Shown one piece after another: positions 1 through 12,254 of a stretch of DNA of 64,000 nt. Origin of the DNA: Macrocybe gigantea (lineage: Eukaryota > Basidiomycota > Agaricomycetes > Agaricales > Callistosporiaceae); contig SJRY01000229.1 in the NCBI GenBank assembly GCA_011319805.1, forward strand, positions 1 to 64,000. The letters are read 5' to 3'. How positions within the stretch are numbered: the first letter of the stretch is position 1; each line of letters begins with the position of its first letter. A program made the position numbers and the translations under genes. Under the pieces are notes generated by a model. That model made no database searches and was not told the origin of the DNA. It saw only the letters and a list, made by a program, of their open reading frames with translations.

Positions 1-906
1 GAAATATGACAAAACAGGACGGACGGATGAAGCGTTTGACGCCACCGTGGCGAGGATGGCTGGGAGGCGTATTTCCAAGACCTCTTTGAGCGCGTCACTC
101 GCGGGAAACTGGATGAGATGAAAAAAGAGTATCAGGGTATGTCTCTTTGCGGTCGTTCAGACGATCTAAAAAGACCAATCTTCTCTCCTCAGATTCACAG
201 GAGGAGGTTGACGACCTCAAGCAGCATATTTGGACACGGAAGGATCAATAGGCGACTTATAAACCACATTCCTCATTCAACAAATGAAGATGAAGCCCGT
301 TTCGTCAACACTATATCTAATCTTATATCCGAGGGTGAACTTCCATCATTGCCTACGTGGCAATCGAGTATCAAGGACGAGAAAGCGAAGCTCGTTCGCA
401 AGAAGCATGCAGTGAAGGAAGCAGGGAAGCCGAAGCTCTTGCGAAGGAGCTGGGCGTATGGGACGAGTTTTATGGCAGCGGCAAGCCTGGTGAACGAAGC
501 TCAAAAGGCAAGACAAAGGGGAAGAATGATGAGGGTGATGGAGAAGACCATTCCGCACTTCAGGCGCTCATTTGAAGAGGCAGCAGCGAAAAGAGAAAAA
601 TATCGATGGTTTCTTCGACAGCCTGGCGGCGAAATACGCCGAACCGAAGGGAAAAGGGAAGAGACGAGCAGTTCAGGAGGCAGATTCCGAGTTGCCAAGG
701 AAGAGAGTCGTAAGGCGGATACCGCTCCTCCTGAAATCGATGACGAGGAATTCGCAAAGCTGCAGCAAAAGCTTTTTGGTGATAAAGCTCCTTCGCAGGA
801 CACGAAGTCAAACAAGGAAAGGACGGAAAAACGAAGATCAAGTAGAATTGCCTGTGAATTTGTTTGCCCTTTTCTTGTATTGCCTATGTATGAGTACTAT
901 ATCTAA
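1..906 (+). CDS. DNAJC9-like J-domain protein, 5'-truncated and frame-broken
   Basis: Probable histone/Hsp70 co-chaperone of the DNAJC9 family; the J domain itself lies upstream of the window. The window opens on the end of the J-domain region (YDKTGRTDEAFD) and then shows WEAYFQDLFERV, an intron from about 137, EEVDDLKQ, IPHSTNEDEARFVNTISNLI, EAEALAKELGVWDEFYG, RQQRKEKNIDGFFDSLAAKY and EIDDEEFAKLQQKLFGD. These match the order of conserved DNAJC9 blocks, ending in a basic tail. The blocks sit in different frames, joined only if single bases are missing near 250-265, 424-426 (GGG), 571-573 (TTT) and 722-723. A basic C-terminus and the stop at about 906 are plausible. Either this is a decaying gene or the sequence here is poor; the neighbouring gene has the same problem, which favours poor sequence. 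It converges on the FHIP-like gene. Confidence 0.72.
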
Positions 907-976
907 TCTTCCTTTGACAGGGAAGTTAACAGATCCTGGGTATGCTAGAACCGGAGGGTATAAACGACTACGTCTT

Positions 977-3900
977 TCACAGGTAACGGACTGAGTCTAT
1001 GCCTAGACTGCGCCTGGCATGTATAATCGCTACCAGCTCTTTGATGCTCTCTTCCAAGATGACAACATTATCGAGCAAGTGCGAGAGCGTCACCGTCGTA
1101 GGTCTGTCAGTCTTGCTTGCTGAAGCATCCGGCTCCGCGACGCCAGGCCGCCTGTCACCCCACCCTGCTGAAAAGACGTCCTCCTCCTCAACCTCCCACT
1201 TTGCTTTTTTCGACGGCGTCCACGGACTCCAAGATGGGATCGGGGCAGCAAATGTTCCACTACGATTGACTCTGTATCGTGATAGTGTCGTCCAAACGGG
1301 CTTGCCGTTATGCCTTTCGGTTCCGACTTTTTGGGCGTCGAGGGTTCTGCAGACGCTGGTGCTCTCGTTGTAGTTTTTGCTCTTCTTGGGCGTCAAGAAT
1401 GACACGAGAGACGATGTCGCAGACATTTTGGCCTTTGGTTTCGGTTGTTGGGGTAGAGTCGGTATTGGGCAGTAGATATTGGTTCCTCAGACAGTTCTTA
1501 GAGATATTGTCAACGCATCCGTCAAATTCTCCTAGAATAACAGGCCCTGACGCCGCTCCAGCAAGAATTTGTCGAAGTTATCGACCGCCAGCCGGTATCG
1601 CTCGAGTTTGTGATACCAGCCCATGCAAGATGGTATGCACCACGGGTCGGGAAGAGCCTTCCATGCTAGCGGCGGGAGGATGTTCGTATCACCTGATAGC
1701 TGTTCATTAACGATGAGTCGACGGAGCGGTCATCTCCGTCATCGCCTCCCGCAAAGTCGTCTTCTGTGAGTCATGTTTGGACCCCTCTTCGCTGGGCGCT
1801 AACGTGAGCCATCCTGCAAGTGATCTATCCGGGTTGATGGCAAGAGTGGCCAGAACACACGGTCAAAGCCATGTTGAACTCCGGGTTATTGGAGAAAAAC
1901 TTTCTGAAGGCTTCGAAGAGGTTGGACAGGATAGGATCATTGACATTGAGCCTGTGTTTAGCTTTGCGGGATTCGGTATCATCATCATGAAGTTGATAAC
2001 AGCTTGACTTTGGATCGAGAGAAGGGCATCTTGGAGATAGTGTTCATAGCCAGTGCTGAATGGATCAGTATTATGTGAATGTCGATTCGTGACACTAGGG
2101 CCAGATACAATCCCATTTCGCGCTCGTTGGGTGGTACGTCGTCTCGGGTTGAACGAATAAAGGCTCATTCCCGGAGATGTCGGAATCGCCAGGATAGTTG
2201 AAATGTCGCTATCTTCGTCATCATCCGCATAGTTGTCCGGCGCTGTGTGGTTGCCACGATTAGTCTCTGATTTCGTAGGAGGGCGGGGATAACTCGTGCA
2301 TTGGGATCTGGAATGACGAGCAAGAGCCGTTCAGTGATAAGTTGAGGATGGATAACGAGGATACATTCGAACAGCTGAGAGCGGAGGTTGCGGCATCGTG
2401 GTTTGACGAACGAAGGTTAGATAAAAGGAGGTCCTTCAAAGTGAATCGTCCCATGGATGTGAAATATTCAGTAGGTCTGTTCGATTCCGGTGCCTCCATC
2501 TCCAACAACATCATAGCGCTGCTCTTGCGCCTTCCTTTCTTCGTTTGTGCGTTAGGTCGAGATGCACTAGGGCCCAGCGTCAGCACCGCGGGGCGTCGAT
2601 GGGAATGGGCGACTTCATCATTGTCCTCGCTCAGCAGGAAGTCAATCAAAAGATACCCCAATTCTCCCGAACTGAGGGTACGCAGCATGATCTCCACGTA
2701 GGACATGACGGCAACTGCGCTCCCGTCGGCGTCTGAACACTCAAGATGGATGGATAGAGAACATTTTCGAAGAAGATTCGTCGCACGGCGTCAAGGATTG
2801 ACTGTCCTATGGCCGTTCCAACGAGCGCTGAAGCATCTACACTGTCACGAATTTTGTTCTTGCGGAGTGCGTCTTGCAGAAATTCCAAGAGTTTTAGGAA
2901 ATGATCCAGGCGAAATTTTGAAGTCTACACTTTCAGCGTCTTCCACGCCGTTTGCCCGAGCTTTCTCCCTTTCGGCTTCTAAGCGTTCCTGTGGTAACTC
3001 TCCGGAATGTCCAACAGTGCCAATGACCATGCCGCTCCCACCAACGGGTGCAGAGACGGCTTGCGATGAAATGCTAGTTTTGAGGGCAGAAGCGAATACA
3101 CGGCACCCAAGCCGGCCCCAAGCACTTCAGAAAAGTCGCCATCAAGAATGTACTCTGCCAAGGCCAACGCTGCTTCGTTGATAGGATCTGGCCTCTCCTC
3201 TGCGACACCAGACGACATGTTTGGCCGCATCTCCGTTGGCGACATTGCAACGTCCATGAGGAAGAGAAGGCCTGCACGAGCAAAATCCCCGATTGCCCTT
3301 CCCGATGGACGAAACGGAGCAGATAATTGAAGAGGAGAAACTCGTACTCCGGTTTTCTCTCGCCATGAGCTGCCGCGCTGCTACTGGTGTCATGCCGTTC
3401 AAAGGCGGGTGTCTCTTGCATGAGTTCGAGCTCATCCTCTTCTTCTTCCTCATCCTCTTCTTCAAACAAACAAAGGCTCCGAGTGATACCAGTGTCTGTC
3501 ATGGAAGAATATGATAAGAAGTTCGCGATATGTCCGGATTCGACTGCATAATATGCAGAGAAGATTCACCACTGCCAATAATATATGAGAATAAGAGCAA
3601 GATTGACTTTGAGGGTGATTTGAGACTTACAATCTTCTTCATATTCCGAGGGTTGGCTGCGAACGGCATTACTCGCAGCCCCCATAATCTTCCTTCCATC
3701 TAACTGTTCCTGAAGATCGTCCCCGGCGCAATTCCGTAGAAGCCGCAATACGGCCTTGTGTACCGCAGAGTGAACGAGGAACTGCTCGTCCATGAGAACA
3801 ACCATGTTTTGGATGGTGCGTAAGACTTCGGCCTGGATTCCCGACGGTCGATCGGTTTCGCTCAGTCGAACGAGCGTTCCAAGTACATCTTAGGTGTCGC

Positions 3901-4311
3901 TATCAATGATGAGAGAGAAGAGTATCATCTTGGCAACGTACCATTTTTCAAAAGATACTCCAGACACGCTCCCGTGCTCCTGCATACCTGGATCAGATAG
4001 GTCATGTCTGTGGAGGTATCCGAAGGATGCGTACCCTTCCTCTATCCGCGTCGACTCCCATACTAAAGAATCCACAAGCGATTTCAAGTGAGTAGGTACG
4101 CTGGTCGACTTGATCCCTCTGGCAAGTTGTCGTTCATCTGGATGTGAGAGAGTTTCCTGGTGAGTCATTTGAGCGCACTGCCCCCGGTCTCCGTGCACGA
4201 GAAACATGCCTTAATGATGTCCCAAGATTCATAGAACTCATGGACATGGTCTGTAGTCGGTTTCGTGGATGGCTGATTGTTTGGTCGTAAAAATTTAGAG
4301 AAGTAATCCAT
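977..4311 (-). CDS. FHIP/RAI16-like protein (FTS-Hook-FHIP dynein adaptor subunit)
   Basis: Fungal member of the retinoic-acid-induced-16-like family (FHIP), which in the FTS-Hook-FHIP complex links early endosomes to dynein. The start MDYFSKFLRPNN at 4311 is typical. Recognisable blocks follow in order: AEVLRTIQNMVVLMDEQFL, NYLLRFVHREG, GDFARAGLLFLMDVAMS, ALALAEYILDGDFSEVLGAGLG, ALVGTAIGQSILDAVRRIFF, MSYVEIMLRTLSSGELGYLL, FSTGYEHYLQDALLSIQ and the C-terminal KELVAIIHARRSLGIDSVRYL. The first intron (4157-4209) uses a GC donor. Frame breaks by one base are needed at 3296-3298 (CCC), 3078-3081 (TTTT), 2916-2919 (TTTT), about 2743-2745 and about 2370. All the family blocks survive, so I read the breaks as sequence errors rather than pseudogenisation. 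The acidic stretch of Glu/Asp near 3430-3460 is a normal disordered insert. Confidence 0.75.
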
Positions 4312-4546
4312 GCTGGCAGGGCGTATCGCCGACGAGGGCGCGATTCAGCTAAATTCAGGTTTGGCGGAATCGCTAAGTTGTAAACAAACGGAACAGTCTC
4401 ATCAAGCGCGGCATGAATCCACGAAATAATAGCATTCTATGGTATTATGATACAAAAATAAGTCTGGTATGTTCATGGCAGGATCACTCTCTTCAGAATC
4501 AGGTATATATAAGTAGTGTTCGCGAACGGAGATGGAACGTAAATCA

Positions 4547-7500
4547 TTAAATATTCTTGCAGATCGAACAGTCAAAGGTGTCCACATTTATCCGGTCCCG
4601 GAAAATAGCAGCTGGTGAGTCGTTAGCTGGTCAATCGCTATAGCGTTCGGAGTAAGGGACACTCACGCAAAACAATCAATGCTGCGAAGATAGCAACAAT
4701 CACGACGTAGACGACAGTGTATTTCACGACCTGTCAATTGGCAAAATCAGAAGATGGCCGCTGGCATTCAGAAGACAACTTACGATCCAACGACGTTGCC
4801 TCTTCTGTTTAGTCGAGAAGAGGGGCGCACGGATTTGCTTCGAAGGACGAAGCCAGACTATCAAAAGATAATCAGACTAATGACAACTGGTGAGGATCGG
4901 CAAACCGACTTACACAGCATCGTCGAGTGCAGTTGATTGACAAATGGTATGAGCGTCGGCAGTGTGAGGATTATCAATAAAATGTGGGCGATAAGAAAGT
5001 CGGATGCCCAGAGAGACATCTCCACGATTTTAACAATGAACTCGCGAGCTGGCTGGGACATGGCAGACGTCCCTAAGCCTCTGCCGTACCATTTTCCTGT
5101 CCACCAAGCCCGGTTGGTCTCGTCGTGCTTGTACTCTCGGCTCAAAAAAACGGCAATCAGAATTTTCTGGATGGCCCTTTGGATCGCAATGATACCGATG
5201 ATTCCTAGAACAGCATGAGATGCATCCCACAATTCTAAGAACCACTGAGGTGCAGAGGTACACAGTCAGGATATTCAGCATTGGACAAGCTAAAGAAGAT
5301 AGACGTACGAAGAACTCAAAGAAGGCAACTAATCCGATCAGGCAGAGCAGATGGGCGAGAGACGCCATGACAGACCCAAATTTGGCCCAGGAATCCATCA
5401 TTGGCCCAAGGAATAGTGCAATGAAGAATAATGCCATAAGGATTGCGGCATTCCATACCACTGGCCCGATAGCAATGACCGCGATGCGGATGAGGGGGCT
5501 GGGAGGAAGATTTCCAGACTTGTCAGGGAAGGACTTCACAAACATATACGCGGTTACGAATATAATGGCTATGCAGATCGGCCAGACAATTTCGGAGAAT
5601 ATAACTGATCTCCAGCTTGCACGTGGAACGTCGCCAGAAAGCTTTTCGGATGGGTGTCCAAGCTTCTTTTTCTTGTAGCCTGTGATCATGGTTCTCGACA
5701 GTCGACAATAGCCATACCAACTGCTAGCCTTCGTGCGCGAATTACCTCTCGACATCCATCGCAAAAATTCGCGATAGTCGATGATAAAGTCGGCATAAGA
5801 GAACTGATGGGGATTGAACAGGAAAGGGGCGATGCAAAGGGACAAGACGGAGAACCAGAAGTATATGAGATGAGGTATCCAAATGGACATGGTCGCATAA
5901 AGCAGAAGCAGCAAATTCCTGAAGCCCATATATATGCTTGGTCCAGCGAAACGGGAATACAGTATGCTGAACGAAATACGGGTGGTGGCAAAACCGCGTC
6001 CGGTGGCGATATATCGAGCTCCACCAAAAGTCAAGTTGCTGAGAATGGATTGAGAATAGATTTGGGTCGAGAACACTTCGAATATAGGTGAGAGGGACAG
6101 GAAATGTTTCCCAAGCCGAAGTAGTGCTTTGCCAGTTCCGCGTTCAACGAGCTCTAAAGGAACAATGAGCGAAGCGGTTTATGGAAACGCTTATGCACTC
6201 TTACCTTGTAAGAAAAGAGGCAAAAACGCAATGAAAAAAACAAGGAAAATGGAAACAATGCAACGTCTGATCCAATCGAAAACAGGGATGAGATTGTAGC
6301 AACCAGGCTGGCCTCCAATAACATTGCCTTGAGAGTCAACTTTGCAAATGAGAAGTTGTTTGTTTAGAGTGCCGATGTAAAGCACTGGAGAACATCGTCA
6401 GTATACAGCTATGTGAATATGATGCACTTGTTGACGCACGTGTAACCATGAAAACTTGGATGGAATAGATAACGAGAATGTTGTTGATGTGAAAACCGGG
6501 GTGACCATAGTAGAAAGTCAAGAAACGATCCAGAGGCAATTGAGTTCCCAAATAATAGTATTCTCGGCTAAGCATCTGCTCTCCCATACCAGTACCGATT
6601 TTCGTTTGAAAGTTCAAGATCGTGCCGAACCCAAGATCACGACCTTTACCGCATTGATAGTACTCTGAGTGCTTGATGCGTCCTCCCCGGCCGAAGGCAT
6701 TCATACCAGCGAAGATATCTTCGTTCAGATGCAGACCTTTCTGTGCCTTAGAAACACCACCGCGAGTGGTCATAAAGGTCGCATTCAGGAAATCGGGGTG
6801 TCCGTAATGCAGCTTGCCTCCTATCCAAGCCAGCGCACGCGCTGTCATCGTGCCGAATGTCTGCTCTTTTCCCGCGGCAATGTCTCCAAGCACACCAATG
6901 TTCTCCGAGAAGATGTATTCCCTCGTACCAACAATGGCTACCGGTGACTTTGAAAATTCTTTGTGGCCCCATTGCGCATAAGGACTCTGACTCGAGACAG
7001 AATACTCCTCGAATTCACCCAAGATGTTCCGGATTTTCAAACATTCCTCCAGGTAGTTGTCCTGGTTAGCATCGATCAGCTGCAGGTATTCTCCACGGTA
7101 GAAGATGATCGCATGATTTTGGTTATCAGACTTTCCATCTCCTAGGATGGGATTGCCGGGAAGCTCAACGCGGAACTTCGGCTTGCGCTTCCCGGTTTTC
7201 TCGTCGAGCTCCGAGTGCCCATCGATGAGTGTGGAGAAGAGTCTGGCTTCACCTCCTTTTGGCCCAGGTTCTTCGTCAAGGTATGCGATTTGCAGGTCGG
7301 GATAGGCACGTAACAGGAATTCGGCGTTCTCTTGCTCCTCCTTATTGAACTTGGAATACCGTTGCATAGAGATGGTGAACTTGAATTTCCTGCGCGCCAT
7401 CCGTTCAAGCTCACGTTCAAGACGCTCCGTATTGCCACCAAATGTCTGGACGATGTCCGGGTTCTCCACACGGTAAAGTAGTTTGATCGCCTTGGAGTAG

Positions 7501-10358
7501 TTCATCATGCCCGACACGGTACGATATAGTGTCTGCGCTCTCAAAGACGCCCAGATACGAGTCCGGAGAGTGTATTCCGGAGAAGAAGTTTTGAAACCGA
7601 TGCAATAGAATGGTAGATCGTCCACTTTGGAGGTCTTCTCGTTTTGACTTGTTGTCCCATCCATGGCTTCCGACTCCTCTGCCAGGATCTTTGTGTCCTT
7701 CACAAAGTTATCCCACTCAACAGGGTGAAGTTGCTTCAAGTACTCCAAAAGAGTGACACGCGTGTTTTGATCTTCTTCGCGGATGATTTCACGGAGACTG
7801 AGAAGGATTTTTTCGGAATAATGGGGGACAAGCACAGTGAAGGTAGGCATAGCGTCCATGGGAAGAGGCTCCGGAAGTGCTGTTGTAAGCGACGAAGCGA
7901 AGAAGGAAATACGACGCTCTGCCTCTCCACCGCCAGGGAAAAAATTTCCTTTGAAGCCATTACCCTCCTGGTTTGTGAAGAAGGGGGGAGCACGCAGCAT
8001 TCTTCGTCCATCAGGGCCATCAACTTGGTGATAGAGCAGCCGTTGAACGTGATCTATGGAGAGAAGATGTTCGCGATACATAGAGATAATGATCGCGTTC
8101 CAAATTTGGGATACGAGGACCTGCAGGAAGTCTAGTGAGCAAGCGACTTGGCAAAGTGAAAATCTGAATCACCTTGGGTTTGTACTTGACTTCCATCTCA
8201 GCTGTAGCGAGAAGTTTCGCGTAAATCCGCTTCGGCAGTCGTGTATAGATGTCTTTCCATGGAGTCCAGATAGACAAGCCCAGAGAGAAGGACCTGCCTA
8301 TACTGAAAATGACGATCCAAATGATGTACCAAAGGTATGTGTCCAAGAAGAACAGAATCAGGTCCATTACATACATGATGGCAAGCGTGAAGGGGACATG
8401 GTTAGTGCAGAGGACAGAACCAAAAAATTTGTCGCCACATCCTTGAACCTTCGTACGTGCCATGACAGCAATCGGACTGCTGAAGGAGGAGGTCAAGAAG
8501 AAGTAGGATTCAACAAACTTGCAACCGAAAATCAGAAGCCATAGAATGATGGAAGCGCTGCGAGCAGAACGGGGAAGGGCTGGGTACGAGGCTGTGAATG
8601 TTTGAGAAGCCATGTACTTCCTCGACTTCCCGGCAACGCGATCCCCGAACATGCGACCAGACGGTATAATGGCGAAGGCGACCGTAGCGACGACAGATAT
8701 GAAGAACTGGACGATTCCCACGATCAAAGGTATTTGGCTTTGGGCAGGCCGATTATCCACCATAGCGATATAGAAAGTTGGACCACCTGTAAGTGCAAGG
8801 ATGATGAGGAGGAAAACGAATCGCGTTGTCAAGTGAGAAGCATTGTTCCACGTCGTTGGAATGTACGAAAACTCGGCCAATGTTGCTAATAGCATGATGA
8901 GGGTAGAAACGGCTCCTCCCAAAGCAACTGCGGACCATGTCATGGGAGCTGACGGGTTCTGCTTGTTCCGTGGTGCATAGACCTTGGGTGAGTTGAAGGA
9001 AGTGTAGAAATAAAACATGGAAATGTGGAGGATCCAGATCCGATTAAAGTTCACAAGAAGATGAGCAACGGATCGTTTCTCGAAGTAAGTCTTGAAAAAC
9101 GTGCGACTCCATTCTATCCGACTGAATTTCATGAAGCGTTGAGCAGGAGGCACGTCCACCAGACGAGTCTGGAAGCCAATAATGAGCCAGCAGGGCAAGT
9201 GCAATTGAGGAAATGAACACGTACGTTATCGGAGAGCACGATCTTGGCCAAACCTTCGGGATACCAGAACAACTGGTTGATATCATCATAGCCGATGATT
9301 TGGTCATGATCCTTTTCTTTTCTGACGAACTTTCCATCGACAACTTCGTAACCCTGGTCCCTCATAAACCGATAGAGAGGCTTGATGACAGTGTTCAAGT
9401 ACAAGCCTTCCGGAACAGGCTCGATGCGATTCTGGCATTCGGGGCTGCGGTAGTAATCATCGGCGCATTTGAAAATGAAGCATAGACACTCTGGGACGAA
9501 ACGAACATTGCCAGCTTCACCCCAGCACAAAAGATATAGCGCTATCTGGCGTAGACGGTCGTACTGGCTCATGTTGTTCATAGCGTTTCTCCAGCGATTC
9601 AGGGCACTGTCAAGGGACTTGGAGTTGGCGGTTTTTGGTCCTCGGACACTCTTAAGACGCTGAAGCCCAGGGTTCTGGGATTGGCCAACAGCATCGTCGA
9701 GATTGAGTTGGGCCGCAAAATACCATTTACGATAATTTGCATGCTGGCCGCCGATGTAGTCCGCATGCAGGGTCAAAAGGGCCTGGTTTGGCGTCATACG
9801 CGAAGCCCTAGAGTCCAGAAGATGCATTAAGAAATCGAACTATCACAGAAATGTTAGAAAGATAAGATACTAGGAAAGAGAAAGGAGAAAAAGACTTGCC
9901 ATGTTGCGCATAGAGTCGCGCTGAAAACCGAACTTTTGCGTCAAGTCAAGAAATATGTCTTCAATTTCTTCTGTGGACATTGGGATTTGACGGTCAGATG
10001 ACCAGGCAGAATATGGTTCTTGGGTTCCAAGTCCAGGGTCCGCAAAGGGTGATATGCTCGGGATACTAGAATGGGAGTCGACAGATGGATTGTACCGCCT
10101 CTGAAAATCCTGTTCTGAGGAGACTGGACAAAATGATGAGTAAGGACATGAATGCACCCGTTCAGGAAACGTACCAGAGCTGTGCTGCTCGTAATATTGC
10201 TGGCCGCTAGTCAAACGAGTGGTGCTAGAATTCGGATTGCCGTACGGGTCTGACATGTCATCGGCTTCGTATTCACGGCTAGGCCGAGGGTAAGAGTTGG
10301 CTGGGAAGGGGTTGTTGCGAGGATCATTGGGAAGGCCATAGCGACCAGGTTGCGCCAT
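4547..10358 (-). CDS. FKS1: 1,3-beta-glucan synthase catalytic subunit (GT48)
   Basis: Plasma-membrane synthase that polymerises UDP-glucose into cell-wall beta-1,3-glucan. The protein begins [13 protein letters not shown] at 10358 with a disordered N-terminus. It continues with the FKS1 N-terminal domain ([38 protein letters not shown]), a first membrane block (9.1-8.2 kb) and the large cytosolic GT48 domain (8.1-6.4 kb). That domain carries [55 protein letters not shown] and [13 protein letters not shown] second multi-pass block follows, ending [14 protein letters not shown] at 4547. At least ten introns are readable, one a GC-AG intron at 9840-9899. No frame break was found, so the gene looks functional. 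Echinocandin hot-spot segments are at 8473-8499 and 6254-6277. It is divergently arranged with the LRR-like gene, with about 185 bp between starts. Confidence 0.96.
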
Positions 10359-10543
10359 GACTGCTAGAGAGCGGCAGGAGGAAGAGAAAGAGCGATCTGG
10401 GGGAAAGAGTGTGACGGAAGCTTTGAATGCTAGCCAGGCAAGCAGAAGATGGGGAGAAGAGGTATGGTCAAGCGTGGGAACCTAACGTGGTTGGAAAGAC
10501 GACGACTTTGTTTGGGTGCCAATCAATTGATCTCCAGGCGAAC
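10359..10543. promoter_or_regulatory. Shared upstream region of FKS1 and the LRR-like gene
   Basis: Only 185 bp separate the two divergent start codons, so both promoters must lie here or extend into the neighbouring genes. I saw no convincing TATA box. The stretch is purine-rich on the + strand next to FKS1 (gaaagagaaagag-like), typical of a 5' leader. Confidence 0.4.
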
Positions 10544-12084
10544 ATGATCATCCTACACCGTGTAGTTCGGTCCACCACCATCGACGATGCTGGCGTCGTC
10601 GTCGAAGAGCACACCCTGCCGGCCTACGCGCCTGGTCCGTATACCTTGCCCAGTGTGCCATCGCACCGCGTTCCATCCTTATCGTGGATCTGTATACGCC
10701 TCTTGGCCGAAACGCCTGAACAAGCTGGCCACCTCGGCCTCCGCCTTAACGTTCATTCCAATACTCCGTCAGATTTGATTCCCGATTCAACACTCCCGCT
10801 GGACCCTCGACTCTGGATCACCCTTGTCCAAGTCTACAATAATCTTCCCAAACATTTGGAGAGACTCCAACTCCCATTGTCTGACAAACATATTCCGATC
10901 CTTCAACGCGTTGCAACAACTCCACTTTTCTCTCTTCTGACTGTACTCGATATTCCTCGGTGTAAGGAACTTGATGACAGTACCGTCCATCATCTAAGGC
11001 ATTTGCATTCTCTCACCGCACTGGATTGCAGCGCAACGCGTCTCTCCGCTTATGGATTGAAAGTACTCTCAGGGACGCTCGCTATAATCGATGATGTCGC
11101 ATTACTCGGCCGGCAACTCTCTGGCCCATGGTGTCTCAGGATTTTGAGATTATATTCTTGCGCTAAAATTAACCATGATGTGTTTCCACTCCTGGAGAAA
11201 TTTCCGCTCCTTTGTGTCGTAGGCATGTTTTCACTCCTTCTACTTGAATGTCTGTTGATCCAAGCCTTGAACCAGATCTGCGAAAGACGGCTTGCAAACC
11301 AGGTCAACATATTCCAGCCCGCTTTCGTTCTCAATGCGTTCCTGATCCCAGTTTCTACCATCCTTCACCGCTGGAACGCGCCGTGGCGCTGTTAGAATCG
11401 CAAACACCGCTCTTTTCGTCTCCAAATACGTTCATCCTTTATCTTAACGCGCTTCATCACACACCGTCATCTAAAGATTCTGATAACTTCGCAGGCCTTT
11501 ACTATCCCACCTCTCATTATGAAAAGCCCTACGACAGCACATCAAAACGGACTCAAAACCGAAAATTGTTAACGTCTTCATTCCAGGCTGTTGTAGAAAA
11601 AAATTTGAAATCATCAGATGCGGCGTTTTTCTACGGCCCAGACATTCCCCGACAGCGTTACAGATCCCCGCAGACGCCATCGTCAGCATTTTATTCCGCT
11701 GACCGCGACTATCCGATCTCGAGAGATTGGCAAATGGAAACGGAATCAACGAACAAGGCCATGCCGTTGATGCTTTATTGTCCGCCACCTCCGTGGAGCA
11801 TATTAGACGAGCAAAGACGTATTTTGCGAATATCAGATGAAAGGCTGTCAGAACCTGTCCCAAAGTTAGTAAACGAGTCTGCTCGGCCCATGATAGGAAT
11901 ATCAAGGCGAATTCGAGCTCAGGGTGCGATTGCCCGGCTGCATGCCAATGCGAAGAGCGCTTTACGACTCGACACGTCAGCGAACGTGGCCTCCAACATA
12001 CGAGTCAGCAAGTCAGTTCTACCTGCAGCCTTCAAAGGTGGAAAACGACAGAAGAGTATACCACAATCCCAGAATATATCGTAA
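10544..12084 (+). CDS. Leucine-rich-repeat-like protein of unknown function
   Basis: Not recognised as a named gene. Exon 1 (10544-11222) starts MIILHRVVRSTTIDDAGVVV and holds irregular LRR-like units such as LFSLLTVLDIPRCKELDD, HLHSLTALDCSATRLSAYG, LRILRLYSCAKIN and FPLLCVVDLRKTACK. This is the spacing seen in RNI/LRR folds of F-box-like proteins, though no F-box is visible. Exon 2 (11276-12084) is predicted disordered, Ser/Pro/Arg-rich, and ends in a basic GGKRQKSIPQSQNIS. The join is a GC-AG intron (11223-11275), chosen because it alone restores the LRR phrase CVVDLRKTACK in frame. An ATG at 10427 is in frame but the extra residues look like leader sequence. Role unknown; the LRR part suggests protein binding. 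Confidence 0.68.
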
Positions 12085-12254
12085 CCTTGGATTTTTCTCT
12101 CCGGCCGATTTGGTTATCATGTTTTCGAAAGGAATACATATCTATCCTTTTTTTTATGTCCGCCATATTTCGATTAGTCATGTGACATAGCTCGGACACG
12201 CTGTCCCAGCATCGAAAGCTAAGCAGTCCCGGCTTTGCCAACTCCGTATTCAAG

